A stretch of DNA of 48,876 nt, taken from positions 1 to 48,876 of the forward strand of contig JBDLJJ010000007.1 in NCBI GenBank assembly GCA_039714435.1. The letters are read 5' to 3'. This DNA comes from JAZDDE01 sp039714435. GTDB taxonomy: Bacteria; Gemmatimonadota; Gemmatimonadetes; Palauibacterales; Palauibacteraceae. The translations under genes were made by a program, and so were the position numbers. How positions within the stretch are numbered: position 1 is the stretch's first letter; every line of letters begins with the position of its first letter. The notes beneath the pieces are model-generated. The model saw nothing but the letters and a program-made list of their open reading frames with translations. It was not told the DNA's origin and made no database searches. This document shows, piece by piece, positions 8,619-16,494 of this stretch.

Positions 8619-9190
8619 TCTATTTCGCGAAGCACGGCCAGGGCATTGGACCGCCAGCCATCATCAGCGGCGTATTCGTCCAGGAAAGCCTTGAGGTGCG
8701 GCGCGGCGCGATCGTGCTCTCCGAGCATGTAGCGAGCCATCCCAGCGTGATAGAGGGCCATGTAATGATTGGGCCAGAATTCGACCACCAACTCCATTAA
8801 AGGCCCTGCAGACAGGTCGTCTCCGGCATCAGCGATGGAGTGGCCGGCGCCGAACACTATCCCAGCTGCTCGCCAGCGGTCACCGGGGTCGACCTCGAGG
8901 ATGATATTTCTCGCTCGCTCGATCTTGCCGGCCAGCGCATAACAGGCGGCGCTGTAGCCGTTGCCCTCGAGCGAAGCGGGAGGAGGATTCCACTGGTGCC
9001 GCGTCTGAACTTCCACCGGATTACAGTACGGCTTCATAGCCTGAAACCACTCGGCCGCGACTCCACCCGCGGGCGTAGCGTCGCCGCCTCCCGGATGAAT
9101 GTACCGGACCGGCGCTTGCGATCCGCCGCGGAGCAGCACGAATCCGCTCAGGGCCGCATAGATGCCGCCAAGAATAATGAGCTTTCTCAC
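8615..9190 (-). CDS. Small membrane-anchored TPR-like protein coupled to the kinase
   Basis: The 191-residue product has one N-terminal membrane segment (LIILGGIYAALSGFVLL). About 150 soluble residues follow, with helical pairs such as YALAGKIERARNIIL and YHAGMARYMLGEHDRAAPHLKAFL that read as degenerate tetratricopeptide repeats. Start is GTG 9190 with AGAGGTG upstream. Its TGA overlaps the kinase GTG by four bases, so the two proteins are made together and may interact at the inner membrane. The N-terminal segment could instead be an uncleaved signal. No enzymatic motif is visible. Partner role is inference from coupling. Confidence 0.7.
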   Translation of the reverse strand: MRKLIILGGIYAALSGFVLLRGGSQAPVRYIHPGGGDATPAGGVAAEWFQAMKPYCNPVEVQTRHQWNPPPASLEGNGYSAACYALAGKIERARNIILEVDPGDRWRAAGIVFGAGHSIADAGDDLSAGPLMELVVEFWPNHYMALYHAGMARYMLGEHDRAAPHLKAFLDEYAADDGWRSNALAVLREIE

Positions 9191-9307
9191 AGAGCACCTC
9201 TCGAAACTCGCTATGCCGGCAGCCGGCCACCTAAGCCGTCCGGCTCGTCCTGCCTGAATCTACTACGTACGACGTTAGTACAGGGTTTCCTTGCACAGGA
9301 TCCGTCT

Positions 9308-9335
9308 TTGACGCCGCCGGTCCCGTCTGGATACT
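9308..9335 (+). promoter_or_regulatory. Sigma70-like promoter for the DUF2252 gene
   Basis: TTGACG (9308-9313), a 16-base spacer and GATACT (9330-9335) point towards the DUF2252 gene, with a predicted start near 9342 and a leader of about 80 bases. The 230-base gap between this gene and the divergent TPR-like gene holds no other coding signal that I can support. Confidence 0.55.
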
Positions 9336-9420
9336 GTTGCAGCACCCTAACTCTCGCCCCGGAGCAGACGCTGATCACTGTGTATCGCCACATGCAAATC
9401 TTCGGCCACGCAGTCCATCG

Positions 9421-10731
9421 ATGATGGTGGCGGCGCGCAGATCGACACGGCTTGTGGCGACCGCGGTGGCCACGATTCTGGCGCTCGCCGCCTGCGGCGG
9501 GCCGGACGACGACAGCCCCGATGAGCTGGCTGACAGCCGAGTCGAGCGTGCTGCCCAGGATTCGCACGTCTCTCTAGTCGACGAGCTCTACGTAGATCCG
9601 GCCGATTATGACTTCGCCTCCAATCCCGACCTGCTGGACAGGGTGGTGGGGTCGGCGCACGGATACTTCCGCTTCATCAACATTCCGTTCAGCCAGGCCG
9701 TGTGTGGGCGCTGGGCGGCCGAGTGGGCCGACAGCGCCTCGATTGCCCACACCCTGCGCTTGAACCTGCATGGCGACGCTCACATCGAGCAGTATGCGGT
9801 GACAGAACTGGGCCGGGGCCTGACCGATTTTGATGACTCTTCGACGGGCCCGGCCGCGCTGGACGCGCTGCGCTTCGGTGTTTCGCTTCTGCTGGCCAGC
9901 CGCGCCAACGGCTTTGAGGAGAAGGCCGACGAGAGTCTGAACGCGTTCGCGGCCGGGTATCGAGCCGCTCTCGAGGACCCCGACGCCGAAGCGCCTGAGC
10001 CACAGATCGCGCGGCGCAAGGCGGCTTCGTTTCAGCCGGACCGCGAGGCGTATTTCGAATTCGTGTCGTCTCAGATGGAGCCCATGCCTGAGGCTGAACG
10101 GGACCGGCTGCTGCAGTCGATGCAGGCTTATGTCGAGCGCATCAGGATGGAAGACCCAGACCTGCGGGACGAATTTTTCGATGTTGTTGGAACCGGCGGA
10201 CTGAAGCTGGGAATTGGTAGCGCGCTTGACCGTAAGTACCTGGTACGGGTGAAAGGCGACACCGATGATCCCATGGATGACGAGGTGCTGGAGATCAAGG
10301 AAGTGCGCAGCCTGGCGGGAATCGACTGCATCGAGGCGTCGGAGGACGATCCGTTCAGGGTACTCCTGAGTCAGGCCAGGATAGCCTACCGCCCGTTCGA
10401 TCACCTCGGCTACATGCGGCTGGACGGCCGAAATTTCTGGGTCCACGCGTGGGTTCAGAACTACGACGAAATAGAGATAGAGGAGTCTTTCGAGTCCCCC
10501 GAAGAACTGGCAGAGGTGGCCTACGACGCTGGAATCCAGTTAGGGCGTGGCCATCACAAGATGATCGCCGCACCGTTCGACGCTCAGCTCAAGCAGGCTC
10601 AACTCGAGTTCCTGGACACGCATTCCGGTGAGGTGGCGGCGGCAGCGCGGGAACTGGCGGACGCGGTTGTAGAAGCGTGGCGGAGATTTCGGGAGGCGGT
10701 GGTGGCGGCCGACACGTCAGGCCGCGGCTAG
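9421..10731 (+). CDS. DUF2252 family protein with a lipoprotein signal
   Basis: The 436-residue product starts MMVAARR and has a clear lipobox ALAAC with Cys25, so it should be exported and lipidated. The body matches DUF2252, a family with a kinase-like (aminoglycoside phosphotransferase-like) fold. HGDAHIEQY near residue 116 and LTDFDDSSTGPAALD just after are its usual active-site stretches, and a late GRGHHKM motif is also present. The acidic residues expected for Mg-nucleotide binding are present. Most family members I know of are cytoplasmic, so an exported one is odd; ATP is not normally available in the periplasm. ATG 9421 was chosen because it gives the signal peptide, although no strong RBS is seen. 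The gene ends four bases from the convergent kinase stop. Confidence 0.8.
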   Translation: MMVAARRSTRLVATAVATILALAACGGPDDDSPDELADSRVERAAQDSHVSLVDELYVDPADYDFASNPDLLDRVVGSAHGYFRFINIPFSQAVCGRWAAEWADSASIAHTLRLNLHGDAHIEQYAVTELGRGLTDFDDSSTGPAALDALRFGVSLLLASRANGFEEKADESLNAFAAGYRAALEDPDAEAPEPQIARRKAASFQPDREAYFEFVSSQMEPMPEAERDRLLQSMQAYVERIRMEDPDLRDEFFDVVGTGGLKLGIGSALDRKYLVRVKGDTDDPMDDEVLEIKEVRSLAGIDCIEASEDDPFRVLLSQARIAYRPFDHLGYMRLDGRNFWVHAWVQNYDEIEIEESFESPEELAEVAYDAGIQLGRGHHKMIAAPFDAQLKQAQLEFLDTHSGEVAAAARELADAVVEAWRRFREAVVAADTSGRG

Positions 10732-10735
10732 TCCT

Positions 10736-12187
10736 TCAGGCCGCCGACTCTGCTCCTATCGGAACAGTGAACCAGAAACGGGCGCCCGCACCCGGACTGC
10801 TCTCCACTCCAATCCTTCCTCCGTGCGCCTCGACGACATGTCTGGCGATGGCCAGACCCAGACCTGACCCCAGGGCGCGGGCGTGGGAGCGAGGCTGATA
10901 GTACTTGTCGAAGATGTGCTCCATCTCGTCAGCCGGAATGCCCTCACCCGTATCCTGTACTTCGATGCGCAGCTCAGCGGCTGAGCCCAGCGCCTTTATC
11001 CCGATGCGCCCCCCGGCGGTCGTGAACTTGAAAGCGTTGGACAGCAGGTTGCCCAGTACTTCGTTTCGCAGCCGATCCACATCTCCCAGGACAGCGTCGG
11101 GAGCGGTGGGCTCCACGTCGGTGATCAGCTCGATCTGCTGTTGCCGCGCCAGAGCCTCGAATGAGCTCCGTACTCCTGATAGAAGGTCGTCCACCGACAC
11201 CCGCTCAGGCTGCAGGTCGAACGCTCCCGCCTCGAATCGACTCAGATTCAGAAGCTGGTTGACGTGCCCGGTCAGTATGTTGACCTGATCTCCCACTGTG
11301 GCGAGGGCTCCCAGCTGCTCGCTCTTCAGTTCGCCGTACACACCCTCCTGAAGGATTTCGACGTTGCCGCCGATAACGTTCAGCGGAGTCTTGAGTTCGT
11401 GGCTGGCCATGCTCACGAACTCGGCCCGTACGCGCTGGAATTCGGCGAGCTGCGCCGTCATCATTCGAAATGACCGGCTCAGGCCGCCCAGCTCGTCAGC
11501 CCGATCGTAGGGAAGATCGGCCGGAGCCTGAAACTCACCCTGGGCCACCCGCGCCATTCCTCTTTGCAGGCGGCCGAGCGGATCTGTAAGCGAGTGCGTT
11601 ATTCGCAGCCCGATCAAGCCCGCTATGAGTATCGACAGCGCCACAACCATCACTATCCCCTGACCGGCCCGGCTGGCGATGACCTGCGCCCGTCCCGCCG
11701 ACGCTGACGTCGCTCGGTCTATAGACTCGGCTATGGGTTCCAGGGCCTTTATGGTTCCAGCGAGCCGCGGCTTCACACCCTCGAAGTACTCCGTGGCCTG
11801 CATTTCCCGGCCCGATTCCATGAGTTCTTCGATCCGCCCCGTGGCCTCACCCAGCCACGAGATTTCGGCCATCACGAATGCCACTTCGTCCTCATACCCA
11901 GCCTCGTTAAGAGTGCTGACGTCCGCCACGGCCTGATCCAGCGCCTCACGCATGCCGGCGCGGAAAGTGGGGTCAGGAACGATGATGTAACGGCGCTGGA
12001 CCTGGTCGAAGCGCGTCAGGCTGGCCTGGAGACTGCCGATGGCCATCGTGGCCGCCGCCTGACGATCGCGAAGATCTACGGCAATATTGCGAAGTTCGGT
12101 CAGGCGGCCGAGACCGACGAGAGCCGGGAGAATGAGAATGATGCCCATGGTGCCCAGCGACGCGATCAGTCTGGTGCGAACGGTCAT
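10736..12187 (-). CDS. Transmembrane sensor histidine kinase with HAMP domain
   Basis: The 483-residue product has TM1 (about 7-28), a helical periplasmic sensor of about 150 residues like a four-helix bundle (4HB_MCP/CHASE3 type), and TM2 (about 178-197). A HAMP linker follows, then a HisKA domain with the H-box MASHELKTPLN (His near 262) and a HATPase domain with DTGEGIP and GSGLGLAIARHVVEAHGG. All catalytic boxes look intact. ATG 12187 overlaps the stop of the lipoprotein gene as ATGA, which rules out the longer upstream reading. It is the last gene of an operon with an HD-GYP response regulator and a lipoprotein. The natural reading is that the kinase phosphorylates that regulator, with the lipoprotein as a sensor accessory; this pairing is inferred. 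Confidence 0.9.
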   Translation of the reverse strand: MTVRTRLIASLGTMGIILILPALVGLGRLTELRNIAVDLRDRQAAATMAIGSLQASLTRFDQVQRRYIIVPDPTFRAGMREALDQAVADVSTLNEAGYEDEVAFVMAEISWLGEATGRIEELMESGREMQATEYFEGVKPRLAGTIKALEPIAESIDRATSASAGRAQVIASRAGQGIVMVVALSILIAGLIGLRITHSLTDPLGRLQRGMARVAQGEFQAPADLPYDRADELGGLSRSFRMMTAQLAEFQRVRAEFVSMASHELKTPLNVIGGNVEILQEGVYGELKSEQLGALATVGDQVNILTGHVNQLLNLSRFEAGAFDLQPERVSVDDLLSGVRSSFEALARQQQIELITDVEPTAPDAVLGDVDRLRNEVLGNLLSNAFKFTTAGGRIGIKALGSAAELRIEVQDTGEGIPADEMEHIFDKYYQPRSHARALGSGLGLAIARHVVEAHGGRIGVESSPGAGARFWFTVPIGAESAA

Positions 12188-12963
12188 GGGCGCAGGGTCC
12201 TTCTGACACGTTCCAATTCGTCCTCCAGTTCGGCCACTTTCGAGCGCAGCTTGGCCCGGTCCCGCTCGAGGCGGCGCAGTCGCCCCGGCACCGTCGAGCC
12301 TTCGAATGACGGAAGCTCGCCCAGTGTGGCCGTCTCCGAATCCGCCCCCTCCGCGTCGCACTGCAACTGAACCTCGGCCGGAAGGTGGCGCGGACCGCCC
12401 GAGCGGGCCGCGAGGCGTACCCGCTCATCCAGCAACGAGGCCGGATAGTCGTCGGGGCGTGCCAGGAATCCGAGCCCGCGGCCCGGTATCCACTGGTCGC
12501 CGTTGAGCCAGCTTCCTCCCACTCCGACTCCGAAGGCGTCAGTACCGTCCGTGTCATGACGGGACAGCGAAGGCACACTGCCTCCCATTTCCAGGGCCAG
12601 GACATAGACGCCCTCGGCGATGGGACTCGTCCAGGGGAATATGGCGGACAGGGCCAGGTATGTGGCCGCGAGTTCGGCGGCCAGATTCGGGTTGCGGTTG
12701 TCGTTGCGCCCGTCCAGTTGCATCACCGACATGAGTAGTAGCGCCTGCCGGCCCAGAGGGGAGTCTCCACACACTTCCCGTACCTCTACAAGGCTCTCCG
12801 TAGCGGCAACCAGATCTCCCTGGTCCGCCAGCGCGAGTCCGCCGTCAAAGCGTTCGGCTGGCCGCGCCCCGGCGCTCGGATCGAGTCCGGAGCCTGATGT
12901 GCCCATGCAGCCGGTCGTGAGCCAAGCGACTCCCGCCACAGTCACCAGCAAACGCCTGTTCAA
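12184..12963 (-). CDS. Lipoprotein of unknown function between a response regulator and a kinase
   Basis: The 259-residue product starts at TTG 12963, which overlaps the TGA of the HD-GYP gene as TTGA. It opens with a lipobox signal (VAGVAWLTTGC). The mature part is helical, with TPR-like character around LADQGDLVAATESLVEVREV and LAAELAATYLALSAIFPWTSP. It ends in a coiled coil rich in Arg, Glu and Leu (about the last 35 residues). I do not recognise the family. Four-base overlaps on both sides lock it into one translational unit with a response regulator and a sensor kinase, so it probably works in the same signalling path at the cell envelope, for example as a ligand-sensing accessory. The non-ATG start is supported by the overlap, the AGGGTGG upstream and the lipobox position. 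Confidence 0.7.
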   Translation of the reverse strand: MNRRLLVTVAGVAWLTTGCMGTSGSGLDPSAGARPAERFDGGLALADQGDLVAATESLVEVREVCGDSPLGRQALLLMSVMQLDGRNDNRNPNLAAELAATYLALSAIFPWTSPIAEGVYVLALEMGGSVPSLSRHDTDGTDAFGVGVGGSWLNGDQWIPGRGLGFLARPDDYPASLLDERVRLAARSGGPRHLPAEVQLQCDAEGADSETATLGELPSFEGSTVPGRLRRLERDRAKLRSKVAELEDELERVRRTLRP

Positions 12964-14015
12964 CTCGCCACCCTGGCGCCCGCGCCCTGCACTTCGAAAA
13001 AGGCCTGCACCACCCGCGCGTCGAACTTCGAACCCCTGAGACTCGCGATTTCCGCCTCCGCTTCTTCGCGGGTCCACGCGCCTTTGTACGGCCGCTCGTG
13101 AGTGAGCGAGTCGTATACGTCAGCCACCGATACGATGCGTGCTTCGAGCGGGATATGGGTACTGACCAGACCGTTCGGATATCCGGTGCCGTCCCAACAC
13201 TCGTGGTGCGACAAAGCGATCGATGCGGCCAGCATGAGCAGGGGATTCCTGCTGCCGGAGAGAATCTCGTGACCGATGACCGTGTGCGTCTTTATCGTCT
13301 CCCACTCGTCAGGCGTGAGCCTGCCTGGCTTCAGAAGGATGGCGTGCTCGATGCCGATCTTGCCCACATCGTGGAGCGGAGCCGCCTGCCGAATAAGCTC
13401 GACTCGGGCGAAATCGAGGCCGAGCTGCTCGGCTATTGCCGCAGACAGGTTGCCGACGCGCTTCGTATGTTCGCCCGTTTCGAAGTCGTGATACTCGGCC
13501 GCTGTGGCCAGTCGGTCCAGAATCTCCAGCCGCGCCGCCTCCAGCTCTGCGGTGCGCTCCTGCACGATGGCCTCGAGTCCGCCCATCTGCCGTTCGAGAG
13601 CCTTATAGAGAAGACGGTTCTCGATCAGGTTAGCCGTCCTGAGACGCAACTCCGACGGACTCAGCGGCTTGGTGAGAAAGTCTCGCGCGCCGCTGGACAG
13701 AGCCTGCTGCTTCGCCTCCCGGCTGCCGTCGGAGGTAAGGACGAGAATCGGAAGGAATTGATCCGGGAACTCAGCCCTGATTTGCCGGATCACCTCGAAG
13801 CCATCCAGATGCGGCATCTTGAGATCCAGAATGAGAATATCTGGCTGCCTGGCACGGCAAAGTGCAAGAACTTCGCGCGGGTCCGTGAGCCCCATGAGAT
13901 CCGTGAAACCAGCCGGCTCCAGGACGCTATGCACCAGCTCCACGTTCGCCGGCTCGTCATCAACGACGAGAATGCGGGCACCCCTAACTTCTTCTAAAGT
14001 TGGACGATAGATCAC
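12960..14015 (-). CDS. HD-GYP response regulator, putative c-di-GMP phosphodiesterase
   Basis: The 351-residue product has a receiver domain (about 13-130) with the acidic pair D19-D20, phospho-acceptor D64 in ILDLKMP and the TKP lysine. A short helical linker follows, then an HD-GYP domain with LHDVGKIG and HHECWDGTGYPNG. The metal ligands and the GYP signature are complete, so an active cyclic-dinucleotide phosphodiesterase of the RpfG kind is likely. Start is GTG 14015; no strong RBS is visible. It is the first gene of the three-gene operon that ends with the histidine kinase. No GGDEF cyclase occurs in the window. The output (motility, adhesion or other) cannot be read from the sequence. 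Confidence 0.9.
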   Translation of the reverse strand: MIYRPTLEEVRGARILVVDDEPANVELVHSVLEPAGFTDLMGLTDPREVLALCRARQPDILILDLKMPHLDGFEVIRQIRAEFPDQFLPILVLTSDGSREAKQQALSSGARDFLTKPLSPSELRLRTANLIENRLLYKALERQMGGLEAIVQERTAELEAARLEILDRLATAAEYHDFETGEHTKRVGNLSAAIAEQLGLDFARVELIRQAAPLHDVGKIGIEHAILLKPGRLTPDEWETIKTHTVIGHEILSGSRNPLLMLAASIALSHHECWDGTGYPNGLVSTHIPLEARIVSVADVYDSLTHERPYKGAWTREEAEAEIASLRGSKFDARVVQAFFEVQGAGARVAS

Positions 14016-14110
14016 GGCGCCTGTCTTTTTCGCACTGTACCTGGACCGTCCCGAAGCGCGCGGACGACTCGCGAGTTAGTGGCCAGAATGTCCCTGCTGA
14101 GGCGGATTTT

Positions 14111-14169
14111 CCTGGATCCAGGGCCCGAACACTGGAAGATTCGCGCCACCGCACCCCGTTGCGCGAATC
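14111..14169. promoter_or_regulatory. Palindrome and stem-loop in a divergent intergenic region
   Basis: A perfect 12-base palindrome CCTGGATCCAGG (14111-14122) is followed by a perfect 9-base inverted repeat, GATTCGCGC (14138-14146) and GCGCGAATC (14161-14169), with a 14-base loop. Both lie in the 160-base gap between the HD-GYP operon and the small membrane protein gene. They could be operators, or the stem-loop could be a leader structure of the right-hand gene, which begins seven bases later. Confidence 0.4.
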
Positions 14170-14175
14170 CCCGTA

Positions 14176-14472
14176 TTGGTCTCGATTAGGGAGGTGCTAT
14201 ACGCGTTCGTAGTTACCGTCCTGGCTGCCGTGGCGGCAGCCAACATCGGACTGGCCTGGTGGCTGGGTGTGCGCCGTGTATCCGGTCTGTTACTCTCCTC
14301 CGTACTGGGTGGAGGGATTCCCGGAGCATGGCTGTTTTCCGCCTCGTCAGCGCTGGGAACGGGAGCCGCCGGCAGTGTCCAGCGTGTACTCGCCGGTGCC
14401 TCAGTCGGCGCTTCCGTCGGACTCCTGGTCGGGGCTGCCGTGCTGTGGCTGGGCCAGCGCCTGGCCCGCTAG
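14176..14472 (+). CDS. Small hydrophobic membrane protein
   Basis: The 98-residue product has three hydrophobic stretches: LYAFVVTVLAAVAAANIGLA, a Gly/Ser-rich central one around LLLSSVLGGGIPGAWLF, and GASVGASVGLLVGAAVLWL. Only a short RLAR tail is soluble. Codon use and the lack of alternatives favour a real gene, but the start is uncertain. TTG 14176 is used here, while an AGGGAGG at 14188-14194 lies inside the frame without a suitable start after it. No family is recognised. It could be a small channel-like or accessory membrane protein; nothing supports a specific function. Confidence 0.5.
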   Translation: MVSIREVLYAFVVTVLAAVAAANIGLAWWLGVRRVSGLLLSSVLGGGIPGAWLFSASSALGTGAAGSVQRVLAGASVGASVGLLVGAAVLWLGQRLAR

Positions 14473-14579
14473 TCAGTAGCTTCGGTGCCGGCGGCTGACT
14501 CCTCCTTCCAGACGTTGTTACCGCGGTCCGTGTAGATCAGCAGTCTTCCGTACCCCGCGCTCCCTCTCCCCCCAAACAA
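14469..14579 (-). CDS. Doubtful 36-residue ORF converging on the small membrane protein gene
   Basis: On the minus strand a frame from TTG 14579 to TAG 14469-14471 gives 36 residues with a protein-like stretch GRLLIYTDRGNNVWKEE. Its stop shares a CTAG with the stop of the opposing gene, as the mscL and glycosyltransferase stops do elsewhere in the window. No convincing RBS is seen, and the frame is closed just upstream of the TTG region by TAA, so it may be a gene remnant or chance. Confidence 0.22.
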   Translation of the reverse strand: MFGGRGSAGYGRLLIYTDRGNNVWKEESAAGTEATD

Positions 14580-14583
14580 TCCG

Positions 14584-14589
14584 TATACT
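14584..14589 (+). promoter_or_regulatory. -10 element placed for a leaderless nucleoside hydrolase mRNA
   Basis: TATACT ends seven bases before the ATG of the nucleoside hydrolase gene. At the usual distance, transcription would start at or next to the A of ATG, giving a leaderless message. No RBS-like sequence lies in between. A clear -35 element was not found. Confidence 0.45.
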
Positions 14590-14596
14590 GTTCGCC

Positions 14597-15568
14597 ATGA
14601 CCCGACAGATGATTATCGACACGGACACGGCCTCCGATGACGCGGTAGCCCTGCTAATGGCTCTTCGCTGGCCCGATGTCGAGGTAAGAGCGATCACGAC
14701 CGTGGCCGGAAACGTGCCCCTGGAGCAGGGAACTCGAAACGCTCTATACACGGTGGAGCTGTGCGGTTCGGACGTGCCCGTGTACAAGGGAGCAGCCCGC
14801 CCGCTGAAGAGGGAACTGGTGGTGGCGGAGTATTTCCACGGCAGGGACGGACTCGGTGACCAGGGCTATCCGCCACCCGGCCGCGGCCCGGCCGAAGGCG
14901 ACGCTGTAGACGTGCTCATCGATACGATTCGCGAGAACCACGGCCTTATTCTGGTCACGCTGGGGCCGTTGACGAACGTGGCTCTGGCGCTGGAGCGCGA
15001 ACCCGACATCGTCGGTTCGGTGGGCAGGTGCGTCGTTATGGGTGGGGCGGCGTGCACGGTCGGAAATGTGAGCCCGGCGGCCGAATACAACATGTGGGTG
15101 GATCCGGATGCGGCACAGGCCGTGTTTACGTCCGGGATGCCCGTGGAGATGGTAGGCTGGGAGCTGTGCCGGGGAGCGGCGAACTTTACTGATATCGAGA
15201 TGGAATCGATCCGGTCGTTCGGGACCGAACTGGCCCGATTCGCCATCGATTGCAACGAGACGGCCATCGAGGCTAACCGGAACCTGCTTGGCGACCCCGG
15301 CCTTTCCCTACCGGACCCGGTGGCCATGGGTATCGCGCTCGATCCCGCCCTCTGTGTGCGCAGCTCTCGCCACCACGTCCAGGTTGAGACGGCCAGCGAC
15401 TTGACACGAGGCATGACCGTCGTGGATCAACTGGGTGTGTCTGGAGAGGCCACCAACAGTGCGGCGTGGAGCGATTTGGCTGCGAGTCTGCCCAATGTCA
15501 CAGTCTGCTGGGAGCTGGACGTGCCGGCCTGGAAGCACATGCTGACCGGGATTCTCGAGCGCGGATGA
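14597..15568 (+). CDS. Nucleoside hydrolase (inosine/uridine-preferring family)
   Basis: The 323-residue product opens with IIDTDTASDDAVAL, where D8, D10, D14 and D15 correspond to the Ca2+ and ribose-binding aspartates of the family. NVPLEQGTRNALY and HGRDGLG follow. The enzyme cleaves the N-glycosidic bond of ribonucleosides to free base and ribose in the cytoplasm. The stretch LPDPVAMGIALDP near the C-terminus has Pro where many members have the catalytic His before Asp, so leaving-group activation may differ. The gene is tightly coupled to a ribokinase by an ATGA overlap. The pair makes chemical sense: ribose released here can be phosphorylated by the next enzyme. Substrate base preference is not known. 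Confidence 0.9.
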   Translation: MTRQMIIDTDTASDDAVALLMALRWPDVEVRAITTVAGNVPLEQGTRNALYTVELCGSDVPVYKGAARPLKRELVVAEYFHGRDGLGDQGYPPPGRGPAEGDAVDVLIDTIRENHGLILVTLGPLTNVALALEREPDIVGSVGRCVVMGGAACTVGNVSPAAEYNMWVDPDAAQAVFTSGMPVEMVGWELCRGAANFTDIEMESIRSFGTELARFAIDCNETAIEANRNLLGDPGLSLPDPVAMGIALDPALCVRSSRHHVQVETASDLTRGMTVVDQLGVSGEATNSAAWSDLAASLPNVTVCWELDVPAWKHMLTGILERG

Positions 15569-16494
15569 CGGGTCCAGCCCGGCGTTCGAAGATCGTGGTA
15601 GTGGGCAGTTCCAACACGGATTTCGTCGTACGCGTACCTGATATACCCTCTCCCGGGGAGACGGTTCTGGGCTCGACCTTCGCCACGGTGGCGGGCGGCA
15701 AGGGCGCAAACCAGGCGGTAGCGGCGGCGCGGCTCGGCGCCGCGGTGACATTCGTGGCCCGGGTAGGATCGGACGCCTGGGGTGACGCAGCGCTCCAGGC
15801 CTGTGCCGCCGAGGGAATCAACACGGAGTACATGGTGCGCGACCCAGAGACGCCGTCGGGCGTCGCACTCATTGCTGTGGACGACCGCGGCGAGAACGCG
15901 ATCGCTGTGGCGACCGGGGCGAACGGGCGTCTGAGCAGCGCCGACGTGGAAGCGGCATTACCCGCGATCCGTGAGGCTGACGTGCTTGTTCTCCAACTGG
16001 AGACGCCGCTCGACGCCGTCACCCGCGCGGCCGAGTTGGGGGCAAGCGAAGGCGCCCGGGTGATTCTGAATCCGGCTCCCGCCAGCGGTCCGCTGGACGG
16101 GGAGCTCCTGCGTTCCGTGAGCGTACTGACCCCGAATCTGGGTGAGGCCGCGGTCCTCTCGGGGCGTCCGCCAGGCGGGTCCGAGGAAGCGCGGAGCGCG
16201 GCCAGGCACCTGCGGGCCCACGGCGCCGCCAACGTGCTCATAACTATGGGCGAAAGAGGAGTGCTGCTGGAGGGAGAGGAGGCCTCGGGCGAGATCGAGG
16301 CGCCATCCGTCCAGGCCACCGACACGACCGCGGCCGGCGACGCCTTCACGGGCGCTCTGGCGGTCGCGCTCGGCGAGGGCAGGGCCCTCCTCGACGCGGC
16401 GCGCTTCGCGGTGCAGGCGGCGGCGGTCAGCGTTACACGGCCGGGTGCGCAGCCATCGCTCCCTACACGAGAGGATGTGCCCGATGGTACGTGA
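15565..16494 (+). CDS. rbsK: Ribokinase (PfkB family)
   Basis: The 309-residue product is a PfkB carbohydrate kinase. Seen are the N-terminal VGSSNTDFVVRV and GGKGANQAVAAARLG (PfkB signature 1), later LNPAPASGPL and TPNLGEA, and TDTTAAGDAFTGALA with the catalytic Asp of the anion-hole motif (AAGD in place of GAGD). It phosphorylates ribose at O5 for entry into the pentose phosphate pathway. Its ATG overlaps the nucleoside hydrolase stop as ATGA, which excludes a longer N-terminal reading. The coupling supports ribose as the substrate over other sugars, although the family as a whole is broad. The last 11 bases overlap the next gene. Confidence 0.88.
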   Translation: MTGPARRSKIVVVGSSNTDFVVRVPDIPSPGETVLGSTFATVAGGKGANQAVAAARLGAAVTFVARVGSDAWGDAALQACAAEGINTEYMVRDPETPSGVALIAVDDRGENAIAVATGANGRLSSADVEAALPAIREADVLVLQLETPLDAVTRAAELGASEGARVILNPAPASGPLDGELLRSVSVLTPNLGEAAVLSGRPPGGSEEARSAARHLRAHGAANVLITMGERGVLLEGEEASGEIEAPSVQATDTTAAGDAFTGALAVALGEGRALLDAARFAVQAAAVSVTRPGAQPSLPTREDVPDGT

